Source: RGIG4034 sp045628945 (GTDB lineage Bacteria > Bacillota > Clostridia > Lachnospirales > Lachnospiraceae). Taken from it: 64,000 bases of DNA. The notes beneath the pieces are model-generated. The model ran no database searches. It saw only the letters and a list, made by a program, of their open reading frames with translations, and was not told the origin of the DNA. The stretch lies in assembly GCA_045628945.1 (NCBI GenBank), contig JAZQQG010000039.1:1-64000 (forward strand), in the 5' to 3' direction. The translations under genes and the position numbers were made by a program. Shown here piece after piece: positions 15,644 through 25,273 of this stretch (position 1 is the stretch's first letter; the number at the start of each line of letters is the position of its first letter).

Positions 15644-17203
15644 TTACTCATAAATCGATCGAAGCTCGGAGATGCGAAGACTCGCAATCCTCGTATTCTG
15701 TGAACGAATCTGCAACTCGGACAAAAGAGCATCCTGCAGGTAGGTCATGCCCATATAGACGCTTCCCTCATCAGCATAAATCTCGGTGTAGATGGTATCG
15801 AAGATGATGCGGAGTGTAAGCATTGCGTCACAACCGATTACCGGTGCTTCCCGGTCATTGCACAGAAGCAGGCTTTGTTTGGCATCGTAGTGAATCGTAA
15901 GTCCGTAGAGTGTGAGGTCGAAGTCGTGGTCTTTTTCGATGGACAAGGTAATGTCTACGGCCGGAGAAGCAATCTGTGCCTGGAAAGGTGCATCGTTTTC
16001 GACGGTGAGGTCCGTATATTCGGTGGTACCGGTAACCAAGGCGGATAGCTCCGAAATGGGATTGGCGCAGAGTCTGGGGGAGCCGCCAATGGTACGAAGG
16101 GTCATCTCCTGTGGAAGATCCAAAAGACTTCCGTAGGGCTCTCCGGGAATAATCTGTGAGGCGAAAGCGGTTCGAATACGGCGACCCTTTGGCTCATCGG
16201 ACCAGGACTGTGCCGCATAGGAGCCGTTGCCGTAATGAAGCCGTTGAAGCCCGGTCATGGGTGTAAATAGTTTCCCGTCGAAGGTGCCGACATAGTAGCG
16301 GTCCGAAGCTGCGGAGAGAATCCAATATAGGTTTTCGGGATCCCCGTCGAGAGGGAGCGGATAGAAGTCGGGACATTCCGCATCCTCCGGCATTTCGATT
16401 CGCTGCAGCATCGTCCAGTCCAAGAGATTGTCGGAGGTGAACAGGGCGAATTCGTGTTCGTCCAGGAAAAGTGCCAGAATGAAGGAGTCCGTCGGTGCAT
16501 GATAAATGACCTTTGGATCCCGGTTCTCGTGTACGATGAAATCAAGAATCGGCTTTGGATACTTGATGAGAGTCTTACCACCGTCAAGGCTGTAGGCCAG
16601 ACGCTGTGTGAACCTGGACCCCTCCGAGGTCTTCGAGAAGTTGCCGGCACTTGTATAGAAGTAGAGGATGGGATCCTCCGGGCCGGATTTTAAGCCACTT
16701 CGGTTCTTCGAATCGACGATGGCAGAGCCGGAGAAAATCGTTCCGTGCTCATCCGGAATAAGAACATCGTCGCCCTGCGTCCAGTGAAGGAGATCCGTGC
16801 TGACCGCACTTCCCCAATGCATATTTTCCCAGGTGATGGCAGCGGGATTATGTTGAAAATACATCAGATACTTACCATGATAATAGGTCAATCCGTTTGG
16901 ATCGTTTATCCAGCCCCGCTTCGCAGTGAAATGAATCCGGGGGCGATATTTGCCACTGTAATCGGTAATCTCCTCGTCCGTGGTTTCCAAGTGCAATTCC
17001 GTCTCCGGATCGCATTCGAGACGAAGCGTCTGACCGTGGAAACGACTGATATCCACCGGGAAAATAGTATCCGGCGTCTCGTAATCTAAGGAAACCACCA
17101 AATCGTAGACTAACCGATCCTCGATATAAAAAAGCAGTCGCTTCGGCGCAGCCTTCAGACTTGCCGGCAGCAGGAGATACTTATGGGACACGGAAAAAAT
17201 CAT
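15644..17203 (-). CDS. Glycoside hydrolase family 32 (beta-fructosidase), cytoplasmic
   Basis: A 519-residue GH32 enzyme acting on sucrose or fructans. The nucleophile is Asp101 in WINDPNG, the transition-state Asp229 in RDPK, and the acid/base Glu276 in ECPDF. About 85 residues precede the catalytic five-blade propeller and a C-terminal beta-sandwich follows. There is no signal peptide, so substrate must be imported; no sugar transporter is adjacent. AGGAGG precedes the ATG and overlaps the end of the MocR-like gene. Confidence 0.93.
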   Translation of the reverse strand: MIFSVSHKYLLLPASLKAAPKRLLFYIEDRLVYDLVVSLDYETPDTIFPVDISRFHGQTLRLECDPETELHLETTDEEITDYSGKYRPRIHFTAKRGWINDPNGLTYYHGKYLMYFQHNPAAITWENMHWGSAVSTDLLHWTQGDDVLIPDEHGTIFSGSAIVDSKNRSGLKSGPEDPILYFYTSAGNFSKTSEGSRFTQRLAYSLDGGKTLIKYPKPILDFIVHENRDPKVIYHAPTDSFILALFLDEHEFALFTSDNLLDWTMLQRIEMPEDAECPDFYPLPLDGDPENLYWILSAASDRYYVGTFDGKLFTPMTGLQRLHYGNGSYAAQSWSDEPKGRRIRTAFASQIIPGEPYGSLLDLPQEMTLRTIGGSPRLCANPISELSALVTGTTEYTDLTVENDAPFQAQIASPAVDITLSIEKDHDFDLTLYGLTIHYDAKQSLLLCNDREAPVIGCDAMLTLRIIFDTIYTEIYADEGSVYMGMTYLQDALLSELQIRSQNTRIASLRISELRSIYE

Positions 17204-17214
17204 GCGGATTCCTC

Positions 17215-18315
17215 CTATTTCATCAAACGAAGCTTTCGGCGCACCTTATTGAGATGGCGCTCAAAATCACCGCTTCGCAATAATTCGTATAATACATATT
17301 GCTCAAAGACCGGGACCGTACAGGAATAGAAGCCGAGCCGCTCACGGAAAAGTGCAGCAAGCTGCCCGGGAAGCACCATATAGCCGATTCGGACGGCGGG
17401 AGCGATGGTCTTGGAAAAGGTATTTAGGAAGATTACATTCTCCTGCTTGGAGAGGGAGTAGAGTGTATTCTCCATCTTCTTTGATACGGTAAGCTCACTG
17501 TCGTAGTTGTCCTCTACGAGAATGCGGTTCTCTTTGGAAGCCCAATCCAGATACTCATTCTTTTTGGAGATATCGGCGGTTACGTTGCTTGGATAGCTGT
17601 GGAAAGGAGTAACATGGAGGATGCCGGCCTTCGTAGCACTCAGCTCTGAGCTTAGAATTCCTGTTTTGCCAAGGGGGAGTGCTTCTACCGTAAGTCCGGA
17701 ATGCTCATACACCTGTCGGATCTTGGTATAAGAGGGATTTTCGATGGCTACGCTCTTGCGGTCGGCCAGGAGTTGCGCCACCAGACTATAGAGATATTCC
17801 GCCCCGGCACCGATGATAATCTGCTCCGGAGAAGCCTGAATCCCGATATTGCGGGCAAGATAGCGACTAATCTCCGTTCGCAAGGGTTCGATGCCTTGAT
17901 TTGGGGAACGCTCCAGGATTCGCTCACCGTAATCGGCAATGGTTTTTCGCATGGTTTTGGCAAAAATCCCATAGGACAATCGGGCAGCACCATGAGGATA
18001 AGGCGACGGGTCTGCACCGGTCCTCCCGGATTCTTCGGCGGTTTCACGGTCGGGCTCTGTTTCGTAGAATTCCTTTTCCCGGTAAGTAACGAAGTAACCG
18101 CTTTTTTCACGGGATTGCAGGTAGCCTTCTTCCACGAGAAGCTCGTAGGCATGGGAAGCGGTGATTACGCTTACACCGGTCTCCTCTGCCAGAATGCGTT
18201 TCGAGGGAAGCTTCGTTCCATAGGCATAAAGTCCACGGATAATGTCTTCCCGCAGTGCCTCGTAGAGCTGCAGATATGCGGTTGTTTTACTGTTGCGGTC
18301 TACCTGATATCTCAT
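17215..18315 (-). CDS. MocR-type GntR/aminotransferase-fold regulator, shortened C-terminus
   Basis: Residues 1-75 form a GntR winged helix (KLPSKRILAEETGVSVITAS, EEGYLQSREKSGYFV). The rest is a fold-type-I PLP domain with EDNYDSEL and the PLP lysine in NTFSKTIAP. Members such as PdxR sense PLP. The usual C-terminal small domain (roughly 90 residues) is missing: the protein ends RHLNKVRRKLRLMK. The stop is followed at once by the GH32 ribosome site, so it is a clean end, not a nearby frameshift. The start overlaps the preceding gene by four bases (ATGA). Confidence 0.85.
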   Translation of the reverse strand: MRYQVDRNSKTTAYLQLYEALREDIIRGLYAYGTKLPSKRILAEETGVSVITASHAYELLVEEGYLQSREKSGYFVTYREKEFYETEPDRETAEESGRTGADPSPYPHGAARLSYGIFAKTMRKTIADYGERILERSPNQGIEPLRTEISRYLARNIGIQASPEQIIIGAGAEYLYSLVAQLLADRKSVAIENPSYTKIRQVYEHSGLTVEALPLGKTGILSSELSATKAGILHVTPFHSYPSNVTADISKKNEYLDWASKENRILVEDNYDSELTVSKKMENTLYSLSKQENVIFLNTFSKTIAPAVRIGYMVLPGQLAALFRERLGFYSCTVPVFEQYVLYELLRSGDFERHLNKVRRKLRLMK

Positions 18316-19991
18316 AATTTTTTCACACCGAACATCTCGGTTAGGAAGGTTTTATATCCGAGCTTCTCGTACCATCTTGCGACCCCCGTGTAAAAAATGA
18401 AGGACACATCCATGGACTGCTCCTTGAGATACTGCGTTACAAGTGCAATCATTTCCAAAGCAATTCCCTTGTTACGATATTCGGGAACGGTTCCGACACA
18501 ACCGGGCATACCGACGCGGCCCAGGGCTTCGGAGAGATAGTTGTCGGAATCGGTATCAACGATACAGAAGGAAGCAATCTTACCGTCAACGGTTCCGACG
18601 TAAACGGATTTCGGATCTGTGAAATACTGTACCCATTCGGGATCGACGGCGGAAACGGCTTCGTGAAGCGTCTCGATCGGACCGTCATACCAGCCGTACT
18701 TTGCAAGGGTGTGGCCATGGAATCGTGCCATGTCATAGGTATAATCCCGTAAGGGTAGCGTCATTTCCTCACATTGGCCGACAGCGTCAAATCCTTTTTT
18801 CGAGAAGAAATTCCAGGTTCGCGAATCGGCACCGATTAAGAATCGGGAAGAACTACCGCCGGTCAGAACCTTCTCGGCTCCGTGGTCACGAAGGTACTCC
18901 TCGATGTCAGCAAGCAACTTAGAACCGATCCCCTGATTTCGATAGTCGGGATGCACAAGCAGTAAGCGGATTGCAGTGGCTTCTAAAAGTGCGAAGCCTG
19001 CCAGGCGACCGGTGCGGAAGACTTCGAAACGTACCGTATTCTCATGCATCAGTAATCTGCGAAACTGCCCGGGACTCATAGAGAATTCCGGATAGCAGAG
19101 ATTAAACAGCTTGCTGTATTCGTGATGTGCGAAAGCAGGATCCACAAGACTTGCTTTTCCCACATCCACCAGATCGATTCCTGTGGATAACGCAGCGATT
19201 ACATCCTCGCGACTGTTGATATGATCTACGCCGAAGACCGGAATCTCGGGGTGTGCTTTTTTGATGAGGGAGGCACCATAGACGGCAGGGGAGCAAGGGA
19301 AGCCCTCCGGTGCGGAGACGGACCAGTTATTCCCGTAGGATACGTCAAAGAAATCCGTGAGCGCGGCAAGGGCGTTGGCATGTGTCAGACCGTCTTCAAA
19401 TTCCGGCTCACTTGCACCGAGGCGAATGCCGACAATGAAGTCCGGGCCAACCGCTTCGCGAACGGCCGCTAATGCTTTTTTGGCAAAAAGAGTACGGTCT
19501 GTGCCGTAGGCATCGATTCGATGATTGTTGTGGCGGTTGAGCAGCTGAGAGATGAGATAGCCGTGGCAGCCGTGCAGTTCAACGCCGTCGAAGCCGGCTT
19601 TTTTCGCACGGAGCGCGCTGTCCGCAAAATGACGAATTGCAGTTGCAAGTTCTTCTTCGGTTAAGGAATCCACGCCGTGATTGCCGGCATGCACCAATTG
19701 GATGAAGGCTTTGGCACCGCCTGCATGAATGGCTTCGGTAATCCGGCAAAAGCCCTCAATCTGACCGTCCTCCCAGAGACCGAGCTCCGTTTCATGAAGC
19801 TTGGCGGCCGGGTCGATGGCAGTCGCTTCCACGATTACAAGACCGGCACCGCCCAGAGCAAGTTCCCGGTAATGCTCGATATTCTTTTCCGTTACGTAGC
19901 CCTGCGCATCCGTCCAATGGAAGCAGACCATGGGGGGGATGGCAATGCGGTTACGAAGGGTGATGTTCTTAATCGTCAGTGTGCGATACAT
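18312..19991 (-). CDS. Old-Yellow-Enzyme-like flavin oxidoreductase fused to two GNAT domains
   Basis: One continuous 559-residue frame. Residues 1-295 are an OYE TIM barrel: IPPMVCFHWTD, LVIVEATAI, FIQLVHAGNHG, FDGVELHGCHGYLISQLLN, VGIRLG and the late FMN-phosphate strand (LVDVGKASLVDP). Residues 300-415 form one acetyltransferase domain with RNQGIGSKLL as the acetyl-CoA loop, and 435-555 a second with YRNKGIALEM. OYE proteins reduce activated alkenes with NAD(P)H. Fusion to two acyl-CoA-binding domains is unusual; the product may reduce then acetylate one small molecule, or the GNATs may be regulatory. Overlaps the MocR-like gene by four bases. Confidence 0.88.
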   Translation of the reverse strand: MYRTLTIKNITLRNRIAIPPMVCFHWTDAQGYVTEKNIEHYRELALGGAGLVIVEATAIDPAAKLHETELGLWEDGQIEGFCRITEAIHAGGAKAFIQLVHAGNHGVDSLTEEELATAIRHFADSALRAKKAGFDGVELHGCHGYLISQLLNRHNNHRIDAYGTDRTLFAKKALAAVREAVGPDFIVGIRLGASEPEFEDGLTHANALAALTDFFDVSYGNNWSVSAPEGFPCSPAVYGASLIKKAHPEIPVFGVDHINSREDVIAALSTGIDLVDVGKASLVDPAFAHHEYSKLFNLCYPEFSMSPGQFRRLLMHENTVRFEVFRTGRLAGFALLEATAIRLLLVHPDYRNQGIGSKLLADIEEYLRDHGAEKVLTGGSSSRFLIGADSRTWNFFSKKGFDAVGQCEEMTLPLRDYTYDMARFHGHTLAKYGWYDGPIETLHEAVSAVDPEWVQYFTDPKSVYVGTVDGKIASFCIVDTDSDNYLSEALGRVGMPGCVGTVPEYRNKGIALEMIALVTQYLKEQSMDVSFIFYTGVARWYEKLGYKTFLTEMFGVKKL

Positions 19992-20015
19992 AGGTTTCCC
20001 TCCCTTCAGGTGGTT

Positions 20016-21176
20016 CTATGGGGTAGGTCGTCGGAGTGTTTTTAAGTATTCTTTTTGTTCCGGAGTAATGCGGAAGCTCTCGCGAGCTTTTTGGATGGAC
20101 TTATTGTGTGTCCAAACCGGAAGTCGATGTTCGGTTAGATACGGGATGGTTGCGTCCCATTGTTTGGCAAGGGCGGTGGCGTAATACCAGGCGACCATCA
20201 TGCGGATGTAGTAATCCTCTCCCTGCACGGCAGCGGGAATCTCAAGGAATTCCGGTTGAAACCGGGCATCCAGATAGAAACTCATCAACTGATTCAGTCC
20301 TGCCCGGCAGGTGTAGACATGGTCTGAAGCCGCCCATTCCCGCAGCTTGGGAAGCAGGATGGCGTCATCGGCCTTTGCAAAGCATTTCGGTCGAAGCGTG
20401 TCGCATACGGCCCAGTTATCGATATAGGGAAGGAATCGCTCCATCTGCCCGATGCAGAGAGGAACGTCCTTGATTCGTGACAAAAGAATCGAATGGAGAA
20501 TGTCTTCGTCATAATAGGAATGCGGCAGGGTGGAGAGAAATGCAGGGTAGTCCTCTCGTTTTTCCACCGCTTTGGCCAATGTACGAAGGGCCGGAAGTCT
20601 GGCGCCGAGGAAACGGCTTCTGTCAATTCCCGGAGTGAGCTTTGCGCAGAAATCCGCGTTCCCGGGGTCGGCTAAGGCGAGTACTTCGTCCGAAATCGAC
20701 AGAGCTCTCTCCATGCACAGATAGTCGTGCTCGTAGAGGTGGCAGGTGCCTACCGTCCGAAAACCCATAGAGGAATAGGCCTTCTTGGCGACCTCGTGAG
20801 TATGGACAACGAGAAGTCTGCAACCGCGATATCCACGGCTTCGCAGGACGTCGAAGGCATAGAGAATTAATTTTTTGGCAAGACCCTGTCCCTGGTAATC
20901 TTTGGAAACAGCGAGACGGGCAAGCTCTCCGCTTGGTTCTAATTGCGGGCTCCAGCAGTCCAGTCCGATTACGTTTTCGTCTTCATCGATGGAGAGGGAG
21001 GCAATGACCTCGTTTTGGTCATTTTTTATGAGAAAAAGAGCATCTCGTTTCAGGTCAAATTCGATGGTATTTTCATCCGGATATTGCTCTGTCCAAAGTG
21101 CTGCACCGCCTAACAGGGAGCGGTAGAGCTTTAAGACAGCACCTGCATCCTCCGGGGTTGCGTGTACAATTTGCAT
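20016..21176 (-). CDS. GNAT acetyltransferase fused to AlkD-like HEAT-repeat domain
   Basis: Residues 1-155 are a GNAT fold with the acetyl-CoA loop DYQGQGLAKKL and the terminal KKAYSSMGFRTVG. Residues 160-380 are helical repeats resembling AlkD-type DNA alkylation-repair proteins, with YIDNWAVCDTL and the later MMVAWYYATALAKQWD block typical of that family. AlkD flips out alkylated bases; here it might repair DNA, while the GNAT would act on another target. Both halves are in one frame. It lies 24 bases upstream of the OYE fusion and is probably cotranscribed. Confidence 0.8.
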   Translation of the reverse strand: MQIVHATPEDAGAVLKLYRSLLGGAALWTEQYPDENTIEFDLKRDALFLIKNDQNEVIASLSIDEDENVIGLDCWSPQLEPSGELARLAVSKDYQGQGLAKKLILYAFDVLRSRGYRGCRLLVVHTHEVAKKAYSSMGFRTVGTCHLYEHDYLCMERALSISDEVLALADPGNADFCAKLTPGIDRSRFLGARLPALRTLAKAVEKREDYPAFLSTLPHSYYDEDILHSILLSRIKDVPLCIGQMERFLPYIDNWAVCDTLRPKCFAKADDAILLPKLREWAASDHVYTCRAGLNQLMSFYLDARFQPEFLEIPAAVQGEDYYIRMMVAWYYATALAKQWDATIPYLTEHRLPVWTHNKSIQKARESFRITPEQKEYLKTLRRPTP

Positions 21177-21217
21177 AGCGTGATCGTCCTTTTGGTCCTT
21201 CCTAAGAAGGGTGGTGT

Positions 21218-22402
21218 TTATTTCCCTTTGCGTAAAAGCTTGCGGGCAATTTTAATACCGACGCGGTAGGGCCAGGGGCGAAGTGCCTTGTCGGCCTCCT
21301 TGAGCTTTTCACGAATCGGAAGGTGCTGAGGACAGTGCATCTCGCATTTTCCGCAGGCGATACACTGACTTGCAAAGCAGGTTTCTTTACGAAGGCCCAC
21401 ATTCTGTGCAAATTCAAAGCGGGCGGCTCCCTTCTTTTCCTCCATATACATCAGGTTGTAGTAGTAGAAGTTTGCGGGGATATCGACACCCTTCGGGCAA
21501 GGCATACAGTAGCGGCAACCGGTACAGCCGACCTTCTCGCGTTCGCGGATGATGGCCTTGATCTTTTCCACAAGGGCGAAGTCCTGTTCGTCGAAGGAAT
21601 GCGGAGTGGCATCGGAAGCGATGCGAATGTTTTCTTCGACCATCTCGGTGGAGTTCATGCCGGAGAGAACACAGGTAACCTCGGGCTGATCCCATAACCA
21701 GCGAAGGCCCAACTCAGCGGGGGTATATCCCTTGCCGGATTCTTTTAACAGTTCCTTGGCTTTGGAGGGAAGGTTTACCAGTTTCCCCCCGCGAAGAGGC
21801 TCCATGATTACGACGGGAATTCCTTTGGCGGCAGCGGCATTGAGACCGTCACGACCAGCCTGAGTGTGCTCGTCCAGATAATTGTACTGAATCTGACAGA
21901 AATCCCAATCATAAGCATTGAGAATCTTCACAAACATCTCGGTATTGCCATGATAGGAAAAACCAATCTGACGAACCGAACCCTCTTCCTTGCGGGCGCG
22001 AATCCAGTTCTCGATGTCCAGTTTCTGAAGATTTTCCCATTCTGCATAGTCGGTAAACATATGCATCAGATAGTAATCGACATGGTCGGTACGAAGGCGG
22101 GATAACTCCTCCTTGAAGGTTTTGTCGATGGCAGCGGGAGTGCGCATGATATACTGCGGGAGCTTGGTTGCGATATAGACCTTGTCACGCAGATTATTTT
22201 TTTCGAGAATCTTACCGAGACACTCTTCGGCACCGGGATAGATGTATGCCGCATCGAAGTAGTTGACACCCTGTTCGATGGCCAATAAAACTTCGCGTTC
22301 AGCCTTCTCAAAGTCGATGGAGGCACCTTTCTTGGTGAAGCGCATGCATCCGTAACCAAGCTGGGAGATCGGATTACCGTATCGGTCTGAGCGATATTTC
22401 AT
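21218..22402 (-). CDS. Aldo/keto reductase with C-terminal 4Fe-4S domain
   Basis: The N-terminal AKR barrel shows FDAAYIYPGAEE, IATKLPQ and YYLMHMF, giving the Asp-Tyr-Lys-His tetrad. The last ~110 residues carry two cysteine clusters, CTGCRYCMPCP and CIACGKCEMHCP, typical of ferredoxin-like AKRs common in anaerobes. It probably reduces an aldehyde or ketone with electrons from ferredoxin or NAD(P)H; the substrate is unknown. Thirteen bases separate its start from the stop of the spermidine-synthase-like gene upstream. Confidence 0.92.
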   Translation of the reverse strand: MKYRSDRYGNPISQLGYGCMRFTKKGASIDFEKAEREVLLAIEQGVNYFDAAYIYPGAEECLGKILEKNNLRDKVYIATKLPQYIMRTPAAIDKTFKEELSRLRTDHVDYYLMHMFTDYAEWENLQKLDIENWIRARKEEGSVRQIGFSYHGNTEMFVKILNAYDWDFCQIQYNYLDEHTQAGRDGLNAAAAKGIPVVIMEPLRGGKLVNLPSKAKELLKESGKGYTPAELGLRWLWDQPEVTCVLSGMNSTEMVEENIRIASDATPHSFDEQDFALVEKIKAIIREREKVGCTGCRYCMPCPKGVDIPANFYYYNLMYMEEKKGAARFEFAQNVGLRKETCFASQCIACGKCEMHCPQHLPIREKLKEADKALRPWPYRVGIKIARKLLRKGK

Positions 22403-22414
22403 AGTGGAGTCCTC

Positions 22415-24028
22415 CTAGAATTCTTCTAATAAAGCTTTAAGTCCGCCGCGCTTGTAGACTGCGCGATAGTATTTTACTTCTTCTTTGATCAGTTCATCGA
22501 CCACTTGAATTCCCAAGAGCTCCACCGGAGCCTTGTCGTCGGTCATCAGGTAGGAGCCGGGTTCATAGGTTACCATCGTTTCTCCGATGTAGTCCATCAT
22601 TCGGCGAAGGGTAGGGTCATTTTCTGCGTTTACATTGTCCGCAAAGACGGACAGGACCTCCGGATTGTTGGAGGCAAAAAGCTCCCGGTTCGTGCTTCCG
22701 GTCACATCGATGGTATAGATCTCCGAGAAGACATGAGCAATGGTGTCCGACAGATACTGATTGATGCTTCCCTCTCCGCTACCCCGCATGTTCATATTCA
22801 CAACCATGACGCCGTCCTCGTTCAGATGCTCCCGTACCAGAGTGAAAAACTCAACGGAGGACATTTGGAAGGGAATCGTGATGTCCTGATAAGCGTCCAC
22901 CATGATGACATCATAGGTATCGTGGATGGCATTTAAGTAGGCTCGCCCGTCGTAGGTAATGACGTCCACCTCTTTGGGAAGTTCGAAATACTTGACGGCG
23001 AGGTCGGTGATTTTTTGATCAATCTCGACGCCCTTTAGGGTTACATTATCAAAATAGCGAAGGCACTGTGTTGCGTAGGTGCCGGTTCCGTTTCCGAGAA
23101 TCAGGATATTCAGGGTATCCTTTTCCTTGATGCCTGCCATATAGGGGGCGGCCATTGCGTAATCGTAGTACATGTCGGTGAGTCCTTTGTCCTTAAGATA
23201 TACGGACTGGACACCGAACAGTACATTGGTGGAAAGAACCACCTCGTCCTCATCCTCGTAGACCTGAAGATAATTGTAGATGGATTCTCCTTCGTATGTG
23301 AGGTCGTTTTGCCAAAAGGCAAAGCTGTTATTGTGGCCAAAAAGAATACATACGAAGAAAAGAATCATACTAATGGGAAGCTTTTTGGCCTTGGAAAAAG
23401 GGACCTTGCAGCTGATGAAATAGACAACTGCCAGAGCTAAGAGGATCCCGGCGAAGATTAAAAAGGTAATGGAGGTACCGACTGCAGGAATACTGATGAA
23501 GGTAGGGACGAAGGTTCCGATAATACTTCCGATGGTATTCGATGCATTCAGGTTTCCGACGAGTTTTCCGTTGTCCTCCAGGTTATCTACCGTGTATTTT
23601 ACAAGGGAAGGGGTAACGGTTCCCAAGAGAAACAGCGGAAATACGAAGATAATCATGCAGGCAGCGAAGCCGGCGATGATAAGGAAGTTGCTGTTTACGG
23701 TAAAAATCAATAGCGCGGAAATGCCTAAAATGATATACTTACCAACGACGGGAATCAGTGCGATCCAGATTGCCGCAATGATAATGCGGGCGTACAGCTT
23801 ATCCGGCTTCGGATTCTTATCGGCGCTTCGCCCGCCATAGATATTACCGAGTGCCATTGCAATCATGATGGTGCCGATGATAATGGTCCAGACAATCTGG
23901 GAGGAGCTGAAATACGGAGCGAGCAATCTGCTGGCACCCAGCTCAACCGCCATAACGGACATACCCGAGAAAAACTCGGTCAGATAGAGGAAGATTTTGT
24001 TCCTCAGGATGGGTTTCTTTTCAGACAT
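22415..24028 (-). CDS. Membrane protein with spermidine-synthase-like methyltransferase-fold domain
   Basis: From ATG 24028 the product has 537 residues. About eight membrane helices fill the first 300 residues, beginning FFSGMSVMAVELGASRLLAP. A soluble SpeE-like domain follows with ILILGNGTGTYATQCL, VEIDQKI and the VIMVDAYQD strand. Such fused MFS/spermidine-synthase proteins are widespread but their product is not well defined. The annotated frame could extend to 24235, but that would overlap the divergent azlC promoter, and MSEKKP has a modest ribosome site (AAAGG). Confidence 0.85.
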   Translation of the reverse strand: MSEKKPILRNKIFLYLTEFFSGMSVMAVELGASRLLAPYFSSSQIVWTIIIGTIMIAMALGNIYGGRSADKNPKPDKLYARIIIAAIWIALIPVVGKYIILGISALLIFTVNSNFLIIAGFAACMIIFVFPLFLLGTVTPSLVKYTVDNLEDNGKLVGNLNASNTIGSIIGTFVPTFISIPAVGTSITFLIFAGILLALAVVYFISCKVPFSKAKKLPISMILFFVCILFGHNNSFAFWQNDLTYEGESIYNYLQVYEDEDEVVLSTNVLFGVQSVYLKDKGLTDMYYDYAMAAPYMAGIKEKDTLNILILGNGTGTYATQCLRYFDNVTLKGVEIDQKITDLAVKYFELPKEVDVITYDGRAYLNAIHDTYDVIMVDAYQDITIPFQMSSVEFFTLVREHLNEDGVMVVNMNMRGSGEGSINQYLSDTIAHVFSEIYTIDVTGSTNRELFASNNPEVLSVFADNVNAENDPTLRRMMDYIGETMVTYEPGSYLMTDDKAPVELLGIQVVDELIKEEVKYYRAVYKRGGLKALLEEF

Positions 24029-24135
24029 AGAAGGGAACCTTTCTGTTAAATTGATGGGGATTGTGATACAATCCTCCAATATATTATTATTGCATATTTT
24101 GTACAGATTTGCACTTGAATTCGAAGGAAAAAACC

Positions 24136-24834
24136 ATGAGATTACGGGCTTTACGAGCAGCATTTCCCACAACGATTCCAATACTGACCGGCTTTGGTTT
24201 TTTGGGCCTGGCCTATGGAATCTATATGAATACATCCGGGTTCTCTTTTGTCTATCCGATGCTTATGAGTATTGTGATCTTCGGAGGGTCCTTACAATTT
24301 GTTGCCGTGGAGATGTTACTAAGTCCTTACGCGCCTGTGCAGGTGCTCATCATGGCACTCTTAATTCAGGCACGCCATCTCTTCTATGGGGTCTCCATGC
24401 TGGAGAAATATAAGCATATGGGCTGGAAGAAGATCTACTTAATCTATGCTCTTTGCGATGAAAGCTTCTCTGTGAATTATTCCGCTAAGATTCCCGAGGA
24501 TGTGGATCGGGGCTGGTTCTATTTCTGGGTAACGCTGTTAAATCAGATCTATTGGGTGGTAGCTGCAACTCTTGGCGGAATCTTAGGATCCTTTCTTACG
24601 ATTAACACGGACGGCATCAGCTTTGTCATGACCGCGATGTTTGTGGTGATCTACGTGGACAATTGGTTAAAAGACAAAAAGAATCCGGCCATCTACTTAG
24701 GCCTTGGAATTGCAACGTTGTGCCTTGTACTCTTCGGCGCGGATTCCTTTATGATTCCCACAATGCTTCTTATCATCGCAGTGCTGGCGATTCTTCGTAA
24801 ACCCCTGGAGGGAAGAAAGGAGGAATTGTCATGA
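24136..24834 (+). CDS. azlC: AzlC-family branched-chain amino-acid exporter, large subunit
   Basis: A 232-residue membrane protein starting at the ATG behind GAAGGA. Family blocks are seen at TIPILTGFGFLGLAYGI, QFVAVEMLL, QARHLFYG and LCDESFSV. With AzlD it exports branched-chain amino acids or their toxic analogues. An in-frame start at 24109 adds nine residues without a ribosome site. The 3' end overlaps azlD by four bases. Confidence 0.93.
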   Translation: MRLRALRAAFPTTIPILTGFGFLGLAYGIYMNTSGFSFVYPMLMSIVIFGGSLQFVAVEMLLSPYAPVQVLIMALLIQARHLFYGVSMLEKYKHMGWKKIYLIYALCDESFSVNYSAKIPEDVDRGWFYFWVTLLNQIYWVVAATLGGILGSFLTINTDGISFVMTAMFVVIYVDNWLKDKKNPAIYLGLGIATLCLVLFGADSFMIPTMLLIIAVLAILRKPLEGRKEELS

Positions 24835-25157
24835 CCGTAACACAACAGTTGATTACTCTCGGATTATGCGCTCTGGCTACGCTTGCGGTGCGGTTTCTTC
24901 CTTTTCTTGTTTTCTCGGAAAAAAGAAAAACGCCGGATTTCATACGCTTCATCGGCCGCTATCTGCCGTCGGCCGTGTTCGGGATGCTCGTGGTCTATTG
25001 TCTGAAGGATGTTAAGCTTCTCAGTGGCTCTCATGGAATTCCGGAAGCGATTGCCATTGTCGTGACAGCTACGCTTCACCTGTGGAAACGTCAGTTCCTT
25101 ATTTCCATTGCGGGGGGAACGATTACTTATATGTTGTTGCTGCAATTTGTGTTCTAG
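24831..25157 (+). CDS. azlD: AzlD-family small subunit
   Basis: A 108-residue, four-helix hydrophobic protein with the AzlD-type LATLAVRFLPFLVF start and RFIGRYLPSAVFGMLVVYCL. It partners AzlC, whose stop it overlaps (ATGA). The sequence downstream of its stop is non-coding and repeat-rich. Confidence 0.92.
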   Translation: MTVTQQLITLGLCALATLAVRFLPFLVFSEKRKTPDFIRFIGRYLPSAVFGMLVVYCLKDVKLLSGSHGIPEAIAIVVTATLHLWKRQFLISIAGGTITYMLLLQFVF

Positions 25158-25184
25158 GGAAGTGTCTTTCGGGAAGGTGGCTGT

Positions 25185-25264
25185 TTGCTCGGGAACTGGG
25201 CGCGTCTGTCGGTGGCTTGGTTGCTTGCTCGGGAACTGAATGCTCTTGCTGTTGGCCTGGTTGG
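25185..25264. repeat. Two imperfect 40-bp tandem repeats
   Basis: Units 25185-25224 and 25225-25264 both begin TTGCTCGGGAACTG and end with a GG(C/T)(C/T)TGGTTG segment. They lie between azlD and the structured repeat copy A and have no open frame of note. Confidence 0.7.
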
Positions 25265-25273
25265 ACCCAGATA

